DNA of 64,000 bases from Varanus komodoensis (GCF_004798865.1 NW_025335568.1:1259178-1323177); one strand, 5' to 3'. Positions 11,146 through 23,047 are shown, counted from the stretch's first letter. Numbers and translations are program-made. Notes: generated from the letters alone by a model not told the origin.

Positions 11146-12407
11146 CTCCTTCATGGATCACTGCCTTGCCGTGGCGAAGGGGCTTGCGTAGCTCAATGAA
11201 GCTGTGAGCTCTGCCGTGAAGGGCCACCCAAGACGGACAGGACATAGCAGAGAGCTCTGAAAAAATGTGATCCACCGGAGAAGGAAATGGCAACCCACTT
11301 CAGTATCTTTGCCATGAAAACCCCATGGACAGCCCCAAAAGGCAAAAAGATATGACGCCGGAAGATGAGCCCCTCAGGTCGGAAGGTGTCCAATGTGCTA
11401 CTGGGGAGGAGCAGAGGGCTAGTACTAGTAGTGCCAGAAAGAATGAAGCGACTGGGTCAGAGCCGAAAGGACACTCAGTTGCCGATGTATCTGGTGGTGA
11501 AAGGAGAGTCCGATGCTGCAAAGATCTATACTGCATAGGAACCTGGGATGTAAGATCCATGACTCAAGGCAAGCTGGATGTGGTCAAACAAGAGAAGACA
11601 GGACTGAACATCGACATCTGAGGAATCAGTGAACTAAAATGGACAGGAATGGGTGAATTTAATTCAGGTGACCATCAGGTATACTACCGCGGGCAAGAAT
11701 CCCTCAGAAGAAATGGAGTAGCCTTCATCGTCAATAAAAGAGTAGGAAAAGCAGTACTGGGATACAATCTCCAAAATGACAGAATGATCTCAGTTCGAAT
11801 CCAAGGCAAGAGGCTGAAGTTGACCGGTTCTATGAAGGCCTACAACTCCTTCTAGAATTAACACCAAAAAATGATGTCCTTAACATCATGGGGGATTGGA
11901 ATGCTNNNNNNNNNNNNNNNNNNNNNNNNNNNNNNNNNNNNNNNNNNNNNNNNNNNNNNNNNNNNNNNNNNNNNNNNNNNNNNNNNNNNNNNNNNNNNNN
12001 NNNNNCCATAAGGAAGGCTGAGCGCCAAAGGATTGAGGCCTTTGAATTGTGGTGCTGGAGGAGACTCCTGAGGGTCCCTTGGACTGCAAGGTGATCAAAC
12101 CAGTCAGTCCTAGAGGAGATCAACCCTGACTGCTCTTTAGAAGGCCAGATACTGAAGATGGAACTCAAATACTTTGGCCACCTAATGAGAAGGAAGGGCT
12201 CCCTGGAGAAGAGCCTGATGCTGGGAACAATTGACAGCAAAAGAAGGGGACGGCAGAGGAGGAGGTGGCTGGATGGGGTCACTGGGGTGGTGGGTGTGGG
12301 CTTGGGGGAACTCCGGGGGAAGGTGGAGGACAGGAAGGCCTGGAGGAATGCTGTCCATGGGGTCGCGATGGGTCGGACATGACTTCGCGACTAACAACAA
12401 CAGCAAC
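11146..12407 (+). mobile_element. BovB: BovB (RTE) LINE with both ends, interrupted by an assembly gap
   Basis: The 5' end starts at CTTCATGGATCACTGCC. The frame at 11325-11621 and its continuation show the apurinic endonuclease domain (GTWDVRSM, GKLDVVKQE, GISELKWTGMGEFNS, then GQESLRRNGVAFIVNKRVGK and finally GDWNA). After the gap the ORF2 C-terminus appears: ELWCWRRLLRVPWTAR, LKYFGHLMRRKGSLEKSLML, RRRRWLDGVTG. The end is CGACTAACAACAACAGC. Stop codons and a small deletion before the EAEVDRFYEGLQ stretch show it is dead. The near-identical 9-mers CATTCCTGC (11137-11145) and CATTCATGC (12408-12416) look like the target duplication. Full-length BovB is about 3 kb, so about 2 kb may be hidden in the gap. 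Confidence 0.9.
11906..12005. other. Assembly gap (100 N)
   Basis: Exactly 100 N, a conventional placeholder, so its true length is unknown. It lies inside BovB ORF2 between the endonuclease and the C-terminus, which suggests assembly failed in repetitive DNA. Confidence 0.98.
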
Positions 12408-12416
12408 CATTCATGC

Positions 12417-13554
12417 ATTGGGAAAATAGGAGCAAGTGGCATTTTCATTAATGGGAAAAGAGCAGGGACATCTCAGAGGTCTGCACAGCTTGTCTATATG
12501 TTTGGAAAAGCCGTGCGTGGGTTTCTGTGTGAAAAGGGGAAAAGGCAGAGCTGAGGCAGACGTGAGCCAGAACGAGCTTGGCAGTGGAATCTGGAGAACC
12601 CGGGCAAGCTGGGGCATTGCTGATCTGCACCCCTCTGCTGAGGGCCGGGACTGCGGAGGGGCTGCAGGCGGAGAGCCCTGGCGATGGCCTTCGAGGCCCG
12701 GAGGAGCAAGGCCTGCGGGCAGCCCTTCGAATCATGCCCACAGCATGAGGCGGAAGCCGCCTTGGGCAGTGGGGCGCACCAAGGTCTCTTGCTCGCTGCA
12801 TCTGCCCCAGCTGGTGCTCACGGTCTCCAAGGTATCCTCGCCTGGCGCAGGGATCCGTTTTGGGAGAGGGAATCCATCAGATTCCCCAAGCTTGGCTCCG
12901 GGATCTGGCCTGCTCTCTCCCATCAGGGAGTCCAGCTTCCCCTCTGGAGGTCAGGCGGGCACCTGCCAGGACGCCAGCCATGCCCTCCGCTGCTTACCTG
13001 ACCTGCGACCCTGCCGGTGTGGCCGGCGCCAGGGAAGGAGGGCGCCGGTCGTGCAGGCGGGCTTCCGCGAGCGTTCGCGACTTCCCCCGGCTCGCCTGCT
13101 TCCCCCGAGAAGGCCAAGCATGAGAGGAAGCCCAGAGAGCAGAGGAGGGCCGGGCTCAGGGGGGTCTGGGCCAGCCAGTAAATGTGCAGCTGCCCCCACT
13201 TCACTGCCCCGGGCTGCCCATGGCGCACCGCAGCCATGCTGGTGGGAAGGAGGGGAGTTGAGCCCGGAGGGCACATAGTCGGGGATGGTGGTTCCAAGGA
13301 ATGCAGCTCGCTTCCTCGCACCAGCGCCAAAGGAATCACTCCATAGCTCATGAGAAGATGCCAGAGCAGCCCCGCCACACGTGGCTCATGTGCTGACATC
13401 CGCCATCATTTCAGCAGGAACGGGCACGGATGTGGCCCCTCGGGGGGCAAACCTCTCGCTTCCGATACTCTGCTGTGCCACTGGAAGAGGCGCAGGGAGC
13501 AGAGAGCCTGACCTGCACAGGAAAATATTCCCGCGTTTTAAGGACTGTGGCTTT
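12417..13554. other. GC-rich unique DNA, nothing recognised
   Basis: No repeat or gene recognised. The open frames (for example 12436-13278) are compositional. Confidence 0.45.
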
Positions 13555-13735
13555 GGCGCTCGGATTGAGCTGATGGGGTGATCCGTAATTTGACATTACT
13601 TAAAACGACGGGGTGGGTATTTTATTTGTAAATGAAACCCCACTGCATCAGTACCAAAGAGGGACTCGTTAATTTCCAGCGGCTGCCATCACAAGGGCTT
13701 TCCTGACGAATCATGTCCACTAAAAATGAGTGAGC
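13555..13735. promoter_or_regulatory. AT-rich block, candidate CNE
   Basis: A short balanced-to-AT-rich block with CGTAATTTGACATTACTTAA and ACTCGTTAATTTCCAGCGG, containing several homeodomain-type TAAT/ATTA cores. No repeat match is known to me, and the noncoding function is inferred. Confidence 0.3.
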
Positions 13736-14031
13736 GTGTCTTGCACGGCCCACAAGCATTTCCGTGGGCTTGTGCAGCAGAGAAACCTCATGGTGTGGAC
13801 CTTAGAGCCTCAGTCCTGTCAAGTGCTGCTGGGAAGAATAACCCCGAGCGTGTTCAGTGGGCCTCACTCACAAGCGTGTGTGCACGGGGCTGGGGTGGAA
13901 GTGTTCCTGGCTGCTCAAAGCCTTGGGTTGGGTTGCAAGCTATATAAGACACTCAGCTGTGTGTTTATTTGGAAGTGAACCCCACCGTGCCAAGCGGGCC
14001 TTGCTTCTGAGTTTTGACCTTGGTAACATCG

Positions 14032-14172
14032 AGGCATAGAAACAGAGCGAGCCAGAAGGGGGCTCCCGGGCCATCTAGTCTGACCCCACCTCCAGCCGGC
14101 TCCGCTCACGACATGCCCGCCATGTGCATGTCCTGCCTGTCCTTGAACACCCGCACCGAGGGGGCCTCAATG
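14032..14172 (-). mobile_element. CR1: CR1 LINE 3' end, antisense
   Basis: It reads CATAGAAACAGAGCGAGCC, GGCCATCTAGTCTGACCCC, then GGCTCCGCTCACGACATGC. The reverse complement is a CR1 3' UTR ending in a degenerate octamer. It shares a long block with the copy at 54471, so both belong to one CR1 subfamily. Confidence 0.75.
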
Positions 14173-14404
14173 ACCCAGTCAGTAACTAATGACTGAGGGT
14201 CAGTACTTCACGTTTGTATAGCAGTGTCTGTCCTGGAGTTCCTAAAGACCTCATACAAGGAACTGCTGATCTTCTGGCAAAACACGCACCATGTCCCTCA
14301 GGCCAGCCTCTGCAGCAGTGGAGTGGAGAAAGGCCAGTGCAGTGTCATTTTTAATGGCATGTGGGGAAGCTAGGAAATCACAGGGCAGCTATTTCAATAA
14401 TTTC

Positions 14405-14745
14405 CTTAAAGCAATTAAATCCAACACTTGTGAGCAGCACGCTGAAGGACAAGCTCCACGGAAGAAGTCAGCAAGGCTTCTGCAAAGACCGGCCCTGCTC
14501 CACAAGCATGTGGGCAGAGTGCTGCCCCACCTCTCTCCCCGGACCTCCAATGGGCTCCCCTTACGAAAGGCTCCTGAGCAAGCTCAGCCATCAAGGAGGA
14601 CTGGGAAAGGCCCGCTTATGGATCAGCAACTGGCTGAAGAGCAAGAAAGACGGAGCAAAAGAGACCGCGCTTTCCCTCGGCAGCGAGGCCCTGCGGGAAC
14701 CTGCGCTGGGACCCTTGCTTCTCCGGCCCCAGTCCAGTATCCTCT
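14405..14745 (+). mobile_element. CR1: CR1-like LINE fragment (reverse transcriptase N-terminal part)
   Basis: Decayed coding sequence resembling the stretch before the RT core: a SQQGF motif (GRSQQGFCKDRPCSTS) and later TGGATCAGCAACTGGCTGAA (WISNWLK). The same two landmarks occur in the better preserved copy at 29885. Several frame changes are needed to follow it. Confidence 0.6.
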
Positions 14746-15144
14746 CTAGACCTGGGGTACCCATTGGCCTCTTCCAGCTAATCCATTTTCGATTACTGTA
14801 ACTGACAGCACTGGAGAGGGAGGGGAAGAGAGCAGGGCAGGGTTCCTGCCACTGCCGCGGCTGCTGAGACCACCCTCCTTCAGGGAAGTCGCAGGACAGA
14901 TGTTGCAAGGAAATGTGAGCAACGGCCCTGGCCTTTCCGATGCTCCGGAGCCCGAGGTGTGAGCTTCCTTGGCTGGCTGAGCCTCTCCTGGTCGCAAGCC
15001 GAGTGCAATTCCTGGACCAGCAAGGGGGGGGGGGGGGGGGGAGATCTGCCAGTTAGCCGGCTCAGCCCTCAGCAAAGCCAGAGCATTCCTCGGGCAAGCT
15101 GGACTATTCCTGGAGTGCATTTCTGGTTTACCACATGGACTTGA
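14746..15144. other. Unique DNA with G18 tract
   Basis: No gene recognised. A G18 homopolymer lies at 15024-15041. Confidence 0.4.
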
Positions 15145-15330
15145 GGAGGCCGAGGCTGCACTTCAATCGCTTTTTAAATATCACTCTTCGGTCCCTCTGA
15201 CTCAAGTGCCGGGCACTCCCGACTCTCATTAAAATGCCTGCTCAGGGCCAATTGCTCGTGAAACATCAAGAACAACACGGTGCGGCTGGGATTAATTTTG
15301 CCCTTGAATCATCAGGACTCCCCGGTGGGG
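15145..15330. promoter_or_regulatory. AT-rich block, candidate CNE
   Basis: It contains TTTTTAAATATCACTC, CTCATTAAAATGCCTGC, GCCAATTGCTCGTG and GGGATTAATTTTGCCC. The TAAT/ATTA-rich motifs sit in GC-rich surroundings with no repeat identity that I can see. Confidence 0.3.
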
Positions 15331-15534
15331 CGTTTGGACGGCAGGCGGCTGCCTGCCCTTCCTGCCTCTCCGGTTCACCCCTGAGTCACTCCTGCGGTGT
15401 TCCTGTGGCCGCTTCTTCCCTTGCTGGGGCCGTGGGCAGCCGGACTACTTCCACGGAGCCATGCTCTTCCTCCCGCTGCCGCTGCCGCCGACGGCATGGG
15501 AACGACGCGCGGCAATGCGGCTCTCAGCACGGAG

Positions 15535-15985
15535 CAGAGAAGGGCACACTTTGAAGGGACGCAGAAAAGCGCAGAAGGGTGCAGAGGAGGGCAGCAAGGG
15601 TGGTCCAGGGACTGGAGGCCAAGCCCCTCGAGGGAAGACTGAGGGAGCTGGGCACGTCCAGCCTCAGGACGAGGGGACAGTCTGCAAGGACCCAAAGGCT
15701 GTTGCGGACGAGGGCCAGGGTCTCTTCCCGTCCATTCCAGGGTGCAGGACACGGAATAACTGACTTAAGTTAAAAGAGGCCAGACAGACGAGGCACCGGG
15801 TAGAACCTGCTGATGGCAGGTCGGTACGGCCTGCTCCCTGGGGACTTTGTGGGCCCTGCCTTGCTGGAGAGCGTGGCAGAGTTTGGACAGCCCCCCGAGC
15901 GGGGTGGGGTGACTCGGTGTCCCGCACCAGCAGGGGTGGCACCCGCGGGCCTCCCAACACTGCTCTCTCTGCTTCTATGGAATAG
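15535..15985 (+). mobile_element. CR1: CR1 LINE, ORF2 C-terminus and 3' UTR
   Basis: Decayed ORF2 C-terminal sequence (frame near 15579: RAARVVQGLEAKPLEGRLRE, cf. RRATKMIRGLE..YEERLRE) continues into a CR1 3' UTR (GGTGACTCGGTGTCCCGC, GGGCCTCCCAACACTGCTC, TTCTATGG). The substitutions I see against remembered CR1 sequence are mostly towards G or C. Confidence 0.75.
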
Positions 15986-16189
15986 GCCGTCGGGCTCATT
16001 TTCCTGGAAGGGGAAGGCTGCCTGGCCCAGCAGGGAAAGGAGGAAGAGAGCCCCACAATTCCGTGGAGGAAGCCTCTCAGTTCATGAGTAACGGTTTCCT
16101 GTTCGGAGAACTGGCAATTCCTCTGGCTGGTGCATGACCTTCCCGGAGACTCCGCTGGCTCCGTCCTCACAGCTCTTCCTGCATTTCCT

Positions 16190-16560
16190 GGCAAATACGG
16201 GCATGACATCACAAATGTGATCTCAGCCATGTGGGCAGGAATGCTACCAATCACACTTTAAAATCAGTTCCGTTTTCAGATTATTTCTACTGAAATTTAT
16301 CATTCCTTCCACTTGATTTCATCATTTGCACTTCTCGGATCCGTCTTTCACATCCGTTCGGCTGCCGTCGCAAAGCTGAGCCGGTCTTCCTCGCAAGAAC
16401 CCATGGAATTTGCCATTTCTCCCACGTTTCACTGATTTTCAAGTGATTCATCCTTTCATCGGCTCCTTGATGGAACCGAACTTCTTTAGAAATAGAGGAA
16501 AAAAATTGTTGCACCTGCACAAGTGCAAATCCGCCCCAAAATGATTTGGGGAAAAAGAGT
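16190..16560. promoter_or_regulatory. AT-rich block, candidate CNE
   Basis: It includes GATTATTTCTACTGAAATTT, CACTTGATTTCATCATTTGC and CACTGATTTTCAAGTGATTC. It is clearly AT-richer than its flanks, with no recognised repeat and no plausible peptide. Confidence 0.3.
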
Positions 16561-18369
16561 CTGTCATGGAATCCAAGGCAGGTGGCAGGAAACCTGAGGC
16601 CTTTCGAGTCCATGCCAAGCTTTACCACCATCCTTTTTCCTGCCCCCTCCCCACCTTTGGGCACAGGGGGAGAGCTAAAATACATCTGAAGGCTGTGGGC
16701 CGAAGCAGCTTTCGGGGGAAGGTGTCGGCTTGACTGACCGTTTAGATGAGGTGGCCGGGGGACTTTGAGAACGCAAGCAGAGCCCTGCCGGATCGGGCCG
16801 ACGGTCCGTCCAGCCCGGCTCTCTGCACGTCCAGCAGGAAGCAGGATGGCTGCCCACAGGGTCCCTCGGGCAAGGCCCGTCCGGCACTCAGCGGCGGGTC
16901 CCCGCAGGCAGGCCGCCCCAGGCGATGGAGGTGGCCCATGGCCAGCCAGGCTTGTAGCCACCCAACGGGCTCTTCCGTTTTCCGTCTTTAGAAGCACCCG
17001 CTGCAGTTTCTAGTGGCATCAGGGGTCTCCCCTATCGCGTCTCCTAGCCTAGGATGCCAACAGGAAATAGGCTCTATAACCTTTCAAAAATATGTTGGTC
17101 TTCCTTCCTTCCTTCCTTGTTCTTATCTATCAACACATGTCTTGGAATTTATGCAAGGTCAGCATCAAAGGATTCTCTGCACCTTTTTGACACCACAAGA
17201 CTAATACTACAACAATGGAAGAGCAAACTGTTACCCACAGAAGTGGGGTTCGGCCCCGGCGTGGGCAGCAGCCAGTCAAGCACTCCAGGGTGTGAGCCGG
17301 GAAAGCTTCTCTCTGCAGAAGAAGGTCTCCATGCAAAGGAGGCAAAGCAGAGCCCCGGGGGAAGGCCGGCTTCGCTTTTTATCACATTTCATAGGAATGC
17401 GAATGGCGCTGGCACAGTCCTGCCTTCCAGGGCCGCGGAACCGCCTCCTCCCTGACCCCGCGGATAGCCCCCCCCCCCCCCCGGGGAGACCCGGGTCCGC
17501 CCTTCAAAGAGCCACCTTGGGTAACACAATGGACTGAGATCTTGATGAAGCTTCTGGTTTTTGAATGGGAGGATTTTAGGCAAAATGTATGACTGGGCAA
17601 ATACATGGATATCTGGACTGCTGCTGCTGAGGTCCATGTCTAATGCTCTCAGATCAGTTTGCTGCACATAATTCTATGATTCTGTGAGTGGCCCACGCAG
17701 CCGGATCATGCTGACCCCCTCGTGCCCAGGCCTGGGGACAGAAGCTCCCCTTCGCAATCAGTCGCAGGTCTCTGCTCGGGCCACAGCGGGCCACCCGGAT
17801 GCCGGCAGGGCACTGAGCTGCACCGCAGAGGCCCCGGCCGGGGTCCTCTCGGCCTGTGCCTCCAACCCGCAGGCGCCTGGACCCAGCGTGTTCTGGAAGC
17901 CCCCTCCGGGTGGGGCGGGCAGTCGCCGGACCGCCAGCAGACTGAGGCCGGGAGGTCCTTCCGGAACGGCCACCCGGCAAAGCAGGGGTGGGCTGGCCTT
18001 TCTCTCGGCTCCCGGGCGGCGAGCGGCTCTCCAGGAAGTGCGGGGGCTGGATGCAGGCAGCAGAGGAGGCTGCTCCGAGGCCTTCCTCCAAGGACGGCGC
18101 TGGGATAGCGTTCCCCGAAGCGGGGAGGCCCCGGGAGGGCTTCCTCGCAGAGGCCGCGGGGCTGGGAGGAGCCGGGCGGGGGCAGCTCGGGGCAGACTGC
18201 CTTCCCTGCTGGTCGTTCGCCGCCAAATCACAGCTGCTCGCCGCTTGGTGCCCTGAATCCGACTGACCGTTCCCCTTGCCGCACCTTGCCCTGTTTTCGC
18301 CGAAACGCAGACTGCGCGCTTTGCTCGGGGCGAACGAGGGTGGCCTCCGAGGGCGTGCGCCGTGATCTT
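16561..18369. other. Unique DNA with small repeats
   Basis: It holds a (CCTT)n tract at 17100-17118, a C15 tract at 17468-17482, and an AT-richer stretch at 17535-17690 that ends ATAATTCTATGATTCTGTGA, like a CR1 octamer tail. The CR1 body before that tail is not recognisable. No gene is supported. Confidence 0.4.
17100..17118. repeat. (CCTT)n microsatellite
   Basis: A short tandem tract of TTCC/CCTT units. Confidence 0.85.
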
Positions 18370-19400
18370 GGTCGGGCTCAGTCTGGTCTAGCAACCAAGG
18401 AGCGTGCGACGCGCTGGCTGTCCTGCAAAGAGGACTTTACTGGCTGCAAAGAGGGCCAGTACGAGAGACACCCGTGGGGTGCTTGGGTGGTCCTTCCCAG
18501 GGACCCCGAGTGCTCTGGGCTGGGGGGATGGGCTTGTCCCACTCTCGGTGGTGCCAGTTGGTACCAGCTGGCTCTTGCCCAGACACTCAATTTGGGTGCG
18601 TAGGACCTCAGCCAAAGGGGAGCACACACATCTGTCTAAGCACTGATGCTGAGGCTGGATGTTGTTGGGAAAATTCAGGTAAATCCTGACAGAAAAGGGT
18701 TGCTTATGCGCCTTTCTCTCATAAGAATATCTGTACCCCTTTCTGGGTGAGATTTCGCACCCGAATTCCAAGCCAGGTTGCGGTTTAGCATGTGCTGTTA
18801 CTTTAAGAAGTGGGACTTGATAGCTTGCCCCAGAAGCGGCCAGGGCTACTGGTTTCGCCGATCAGTAAGAGCTAATAAGGCTGCCGGCATTGCAGTCCCC
18901 CTCAGTTGCATGCCAGGACCCACGGCGATCCCTGTGCCTCGGTGATCCTCGTGTTCACCTCCTGCAATCCAAGGCCATTGCACTGACCCCGCTCTTCTGC
19001 CCACGCTCCCCGTAAGTTCGTCATCAACTGCCCAGCTGCTGGGCCCATGCGGCTCAGAATCTATCGAACACTCTCTGTATGTTCGGGAAGCTTGCTGAGG
19101 GCGGTGTGATGCACTACCCGGGCACACTCTGTTGCCAGTGCCTGCAGAGGGCCTGGGCGATCTCACCCATGAACACGCCGGTGGCCAAGGCCGTTCAGTC
19201 TTCCCAGCGGGGCCTGGTAATTCTTCCTCGCCGTTGCTCAGGTGGCTTTGACAATGCCATGCCCTCCCTCTCGTGCCTCCGGAGGATGCTTGAGGCGAGG
19301 CGCTCGCAGAGCCTCTCCGGTTTCCACGCTGGACCGCTGGACCGGAAGGTGTCCCCATATGGCCAGGGCGAGAAACGGAGAGGGAAGCTTTGAGGTCAAG
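18370..19400 (-). repeat. Unclassified repeat-like block, possibly an old LTR-element remnant
   Basis: Composition and texture differ from the flanks. Read on the minus strand, it ends with a polyadenylation-like CAGTAAAGTCCTC and a T-to-C-rich tail near 18385-18440, as some LTRs do. The part at 18846-19358 reads like degraded coding sequence. I could not find matching direct repeats or a family match, so this is only a suspicion. If it is an LTR element, it is old and broken. Confidence 0.2.
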
Positions 19401-22269
19401 AGCCTCCTTTTAAGTGCCTCGCTCCCTTTGGTTTATTTTTCTTTCTCAGCCCAGGACGTAGCCCATCCTTTGGTTGGGTTCAACTCCCCATGATCTCATG
19501 CTGAAAATTAACATCGAACTCATGCTGAAAATTAAACATCAGCCGTCCCGGGGCAAGCACAGTGACGGAGCTCCTCGGCGCGGGAGGCGCTGGCTGCAGC
19601 CGGGGAGCGCCCCCTCTGCCCCACGAGGTACTCCATGCCCCAGCACACCGACATGGAGCGAGGGGGCCACCATGCCAGGAGAGCGGGGCTGCCTGCTGTC
19701 CGGGGGTCTCTGAATTTTGTGATGCTCTACCGTGGCAACGCAGAGGAAAATCCCCTCTCGGAACCTCTCCAAGGCTCCCAACAAAGTAGGGGCCCGTGGC
19801 GCCGGACGACGCTCTCTTCCGCACAGCCCTCCAGGCCCTTCGCCAGCACTGGGCGTCTCAGCCTTCTGCAGGCGCCCTCCCCGTACAGGCTGGAGGCCAA
19901 AGCGCCCAGGAACACCTTTGCTGGCCCTGCCGTGCATCGTGGGAGTTGGATCCAGCAGATGAAAGTGGGCTGGGGCATGACAGCTCAGAGCAGGGGCCAA
20001 ATTCAGGGAGGGGGTAAATAGGCAGCAGAGAGCGAGGCTCCCAGCCTGGGGCGCGAGGCCGGGCGCATGCCTGTCACGGCGCCAGCGACACGGAGCCGTC
20101 CTTCCACGGGCTGATAGTGTTGCTTGATGCACAATGCGGCAACTGGCTGTAATGTTCAGCCACACCGCCTCACCCCCACGTAGGTGAGCCATGATTCAGT
20201 GCAGCTCATTTCCATGGGACTACTCTAAGTAGGACTAGCACTGGGGACAAGCCACGAGGTCGGGGAATGAAACCGGAGCCGCAGAAGGCGATACCCAGGT
20301 GTGCTCAGAATCATGCGCCTGGCAGCTCGCCTGGGCTGCCCCAGGGAGGTCGGCAGGGCTTCGCGCAGCCTCCTCGCCTGGCCCTTCCCTCCCACGGGAC
20401 CAGGGGGTCTTTCGCCGAGGCACAGCGTGGCCACGGACAGCTCCGCTTCCAGAAATTCCACCTCCAAGAGGAGGTGGCGAGCCGGGGGGGGGAGGGGGGC
20501 ACCACGGGCCCTCGCCTGCGTCCAGAGGGAAGGTTCCAGGCAAAATCCGCGTCTCCAGCTGACCAGGTCGGAGCCTCTGCGGGATTCTGAGGGAAGGAAG
20601 GAGAGACACCCCAGGTCTCAAGAGGTCCCCCGGGCCCTTCCCCCGGCTGCTCTGATTCTCCCAAAGATATCGATTTGATCTGCTCTGGGGTGTTTGCACC
20701 CCACCTCTGAACCCCCAGGATTCGGAGGGTGTGACCCCTCCTTAACCATGGGAGCATCTCCAGAGAGCCGCACATCGACGCGCCGGCCGCCCGTCTTGCA
20801 GAGGCCGCTGGGCTCCACCACGGGGTGAGAAGGGGGCAGAGAAACGGCGGCTGGCGAGTGCGGGGGCCCAGGAGCCACCCCTTCCGAGCATCTTCCGGGG
20901 CAGCCGCACGCAGGGTGGCTCCTGCGGCCCGTCCGGGAGGCCACCAGAACCTGCGCAAGCCACACGCTTCCCGGGAAGGGGAGCAGCGTCGGACCAAGCC
21001 AAGCGCAGGCAGCGTGGACGGCGCAGGTTCGGCGCAGCCTGGAGCTGTGACCCCCGTGCCCCGGACCGGGTCCCTGGCCGCACAGCGCGGAGCTCTTTGT
21101 GGCCCCCCGGCCACTCCTCCCCCCGCCCGCGTTCTGCACCGCAGAGAAGAATAGCCTGCCCTGCAAGGGCAATGAGCGGGACACAAAGGCCCATCTTCCG
21201 CAGCTTCATCAGATAAGGGCTGCTGACGGGGGCCCGTTTCCGGAACTCCCCAGGCAGCAGCAAAGGGAGAGAAGGCACAATTGGGTGGCGATTAAAACGG
21301 CCCCCGCTGTGGTGCCGGGGGGGGGGTGAGAGAAGCCCCGAGCCGCGCGGACCTTGATCTCCGCCAACGACGCCGCATGAAAGGGGCTTTCGAGCCGCTG
21401 GGCTTCAGCCCCGCCTGGGAGGAGGCTGCTCTCGGGGCCCCGCAGAACGAGCACACACTGGACTCCTGTCCCCGCATCCAAGTGGCCCAGCAGCGGCATC
21501 CGCTGGGAACGAAACGAGGAAACTTAAGAAGGGGTGGTCAAATTGGCACCCCCGCCTTTCCGTTAGCGCAGGGAGAAGACTTGGTTTTATCTTCTTAAAG
21601 TTGTCAGAGCTTCTTCGCTGCAGGAAAGATGGTTCCACCATGAGGCCTGTTCTCCTGGCAGCTACTGGGGTGCACAGAAACATCACAGAGAGGTAAATGG
21701 GCACGGAAGGACAGGCAGACGAGTCCCCCTGGCCGGAAGCATGCAGCTCCTAGTTTGGTCTTGCCCCTCCAGTGTCATGGCGCCGGTGCCCTGCTGGTTC
21801 TGAGGATGGGTCCACCTCACCCAGCTTTCCTCTCTGACCCTGGTCAGCTCAAAGTCCTGGGTGCCAGGCCAAAGCTTCCATCATGCTTTGGGCTGAAGCG
21901 TCCGTCAGAGCCAGCGGCCTGGCCAGAGGACAGGAATTAGGGGAACTGGTGGCCAGAGCATCTGTGGGGCATGAGCTTCCCTACCCCAGAGCGCAATGGG
22001 AGAATCCTGGGGCCCCAGCAGCCCGCTGCCAGTTGGGCACAGTCTGTGCTCGGCTGGTCACAGTCTTGCAGCAGCTAAAGCCATCGCCCTCCATGAATTG
22101 GCTTCATCCCTGCCTACGGCCTTCTGAGCTGGTGGCCGGGGCGACTTGCCAACCGTCTGCCCGTTCACGCCGCTTCTGGTTCCACTTCTGCACCTTTTCC
22201 TCTGGAGTGATAAGTGCCTTGGAAGCGAACGCCACGGCCTCTGCTGTCGGGCAGGCACTCGCCACCGGG
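19401..22269. other. GC-rich unique DNA
   Basis: No gene recognised. A short direct duplication of CTCATGCTGAAAATTAA occurs near 19496-19545. A piece at 20185-20250 (TTTCCATGGGACTACTCTAA) resembles a common squamate interspersed repeat that I cannot name. Confidence 0.4.
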
Positions 22270-22415
22270 CAGACTTTGCCAGCCTGGCGCCCTCCGGATG
22301 TGCCGGACCGCAGCTCCAAGCGTTACGGCCGGCATGGCCGATGCCACGCCGGTCGGGCATTCCAGGAGAGGCATCCAGCGTATCCAGGCGGCACCCAACC
22401 CGGTGGCGGGGGCTG
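22270..22415 (+). mobile_element. Palindromic hAT-type MITE, heavily GC-shifted
   Basis: The left arm GCGCCCTCCGGATGTGCCGG and right arm ATCCAGCGTATCCAGGCGGC are approximate inverted repeats around a GCCGGCATGGCCGATGCC core. This matches the layout of a common squamate MITE (CTCCAGATGT, then ACTACAACTCCC, then a GCCAGCATGGC core, then the reverse). Most differences from that remembered sequence are A/T to G/C. No clear target duplication. Confidence 0.5.
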
Positions 22416-23047
22416 CGGGAGGCCGCTGCCTGAGCCCTCCGGCACCTGCTCGCTGTCTGCCCAGGCTCCTCCCGGCCTCCCGGGCAGCTTGCCCCCCTCA
22501 GGCACGCACAGGGTGCTCCGGCTTGTGCCGGGTGCCGTGGGATGTGGGCGAGAGTCCGCAGTATGCCTTGGTGAAGACGTTCGGGCTTTGTGAGAGCAAG
22601 CTCACGGCTCGGGCTGCCTGCCGAGCTGGCAAAGGCAGGGGCGCCGCACTCCCGGCCGGTCCCGGGAATGGGCCCACCGGCCCTCCTCTCGCTCAGCCGA
22701 TTCCACATGCCCCCGTGAGAGTCAGGCTGGGCCGCGGCAAAGCCAGTTCTTTCCGTGAAGGTCTGAGCGCCGCTTTTTAAAAAGCCGCGCTCGGATCCGT
22801 GTCTGCCTGGCTGGTCCCTGGTGCCATTGGCAGTGCGGGGGGCCTTTCCTGCCCCACCCCCCTGCTGCAGCCGCCCCCTCGCCCTCCAGAGTCTCAGGGG
22901 GGCAGTTGCCGAAGAGGCCTGCAGCAGCGTTGGCTGCTGGCACACAGCGCGGCCTCAGCGGGGCCTAAGAAGGAAGCAGCCGAAGCCGGAGAGCGAGGGG
23001 ACATGGGGTTCCTGGCACCGCTGAGGTCTTGCGATCCGGGCTCACAG
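22416..23047. other. GC-rich unique DNA
   Basis: Nothing recognised. Confidence 0.4.

Noticed and set aside
11906-12005. Possible rearrangement breakpoint
   Set aside because: It is a 100-N placeholder inside a LINE and gives no information about rearrangement.
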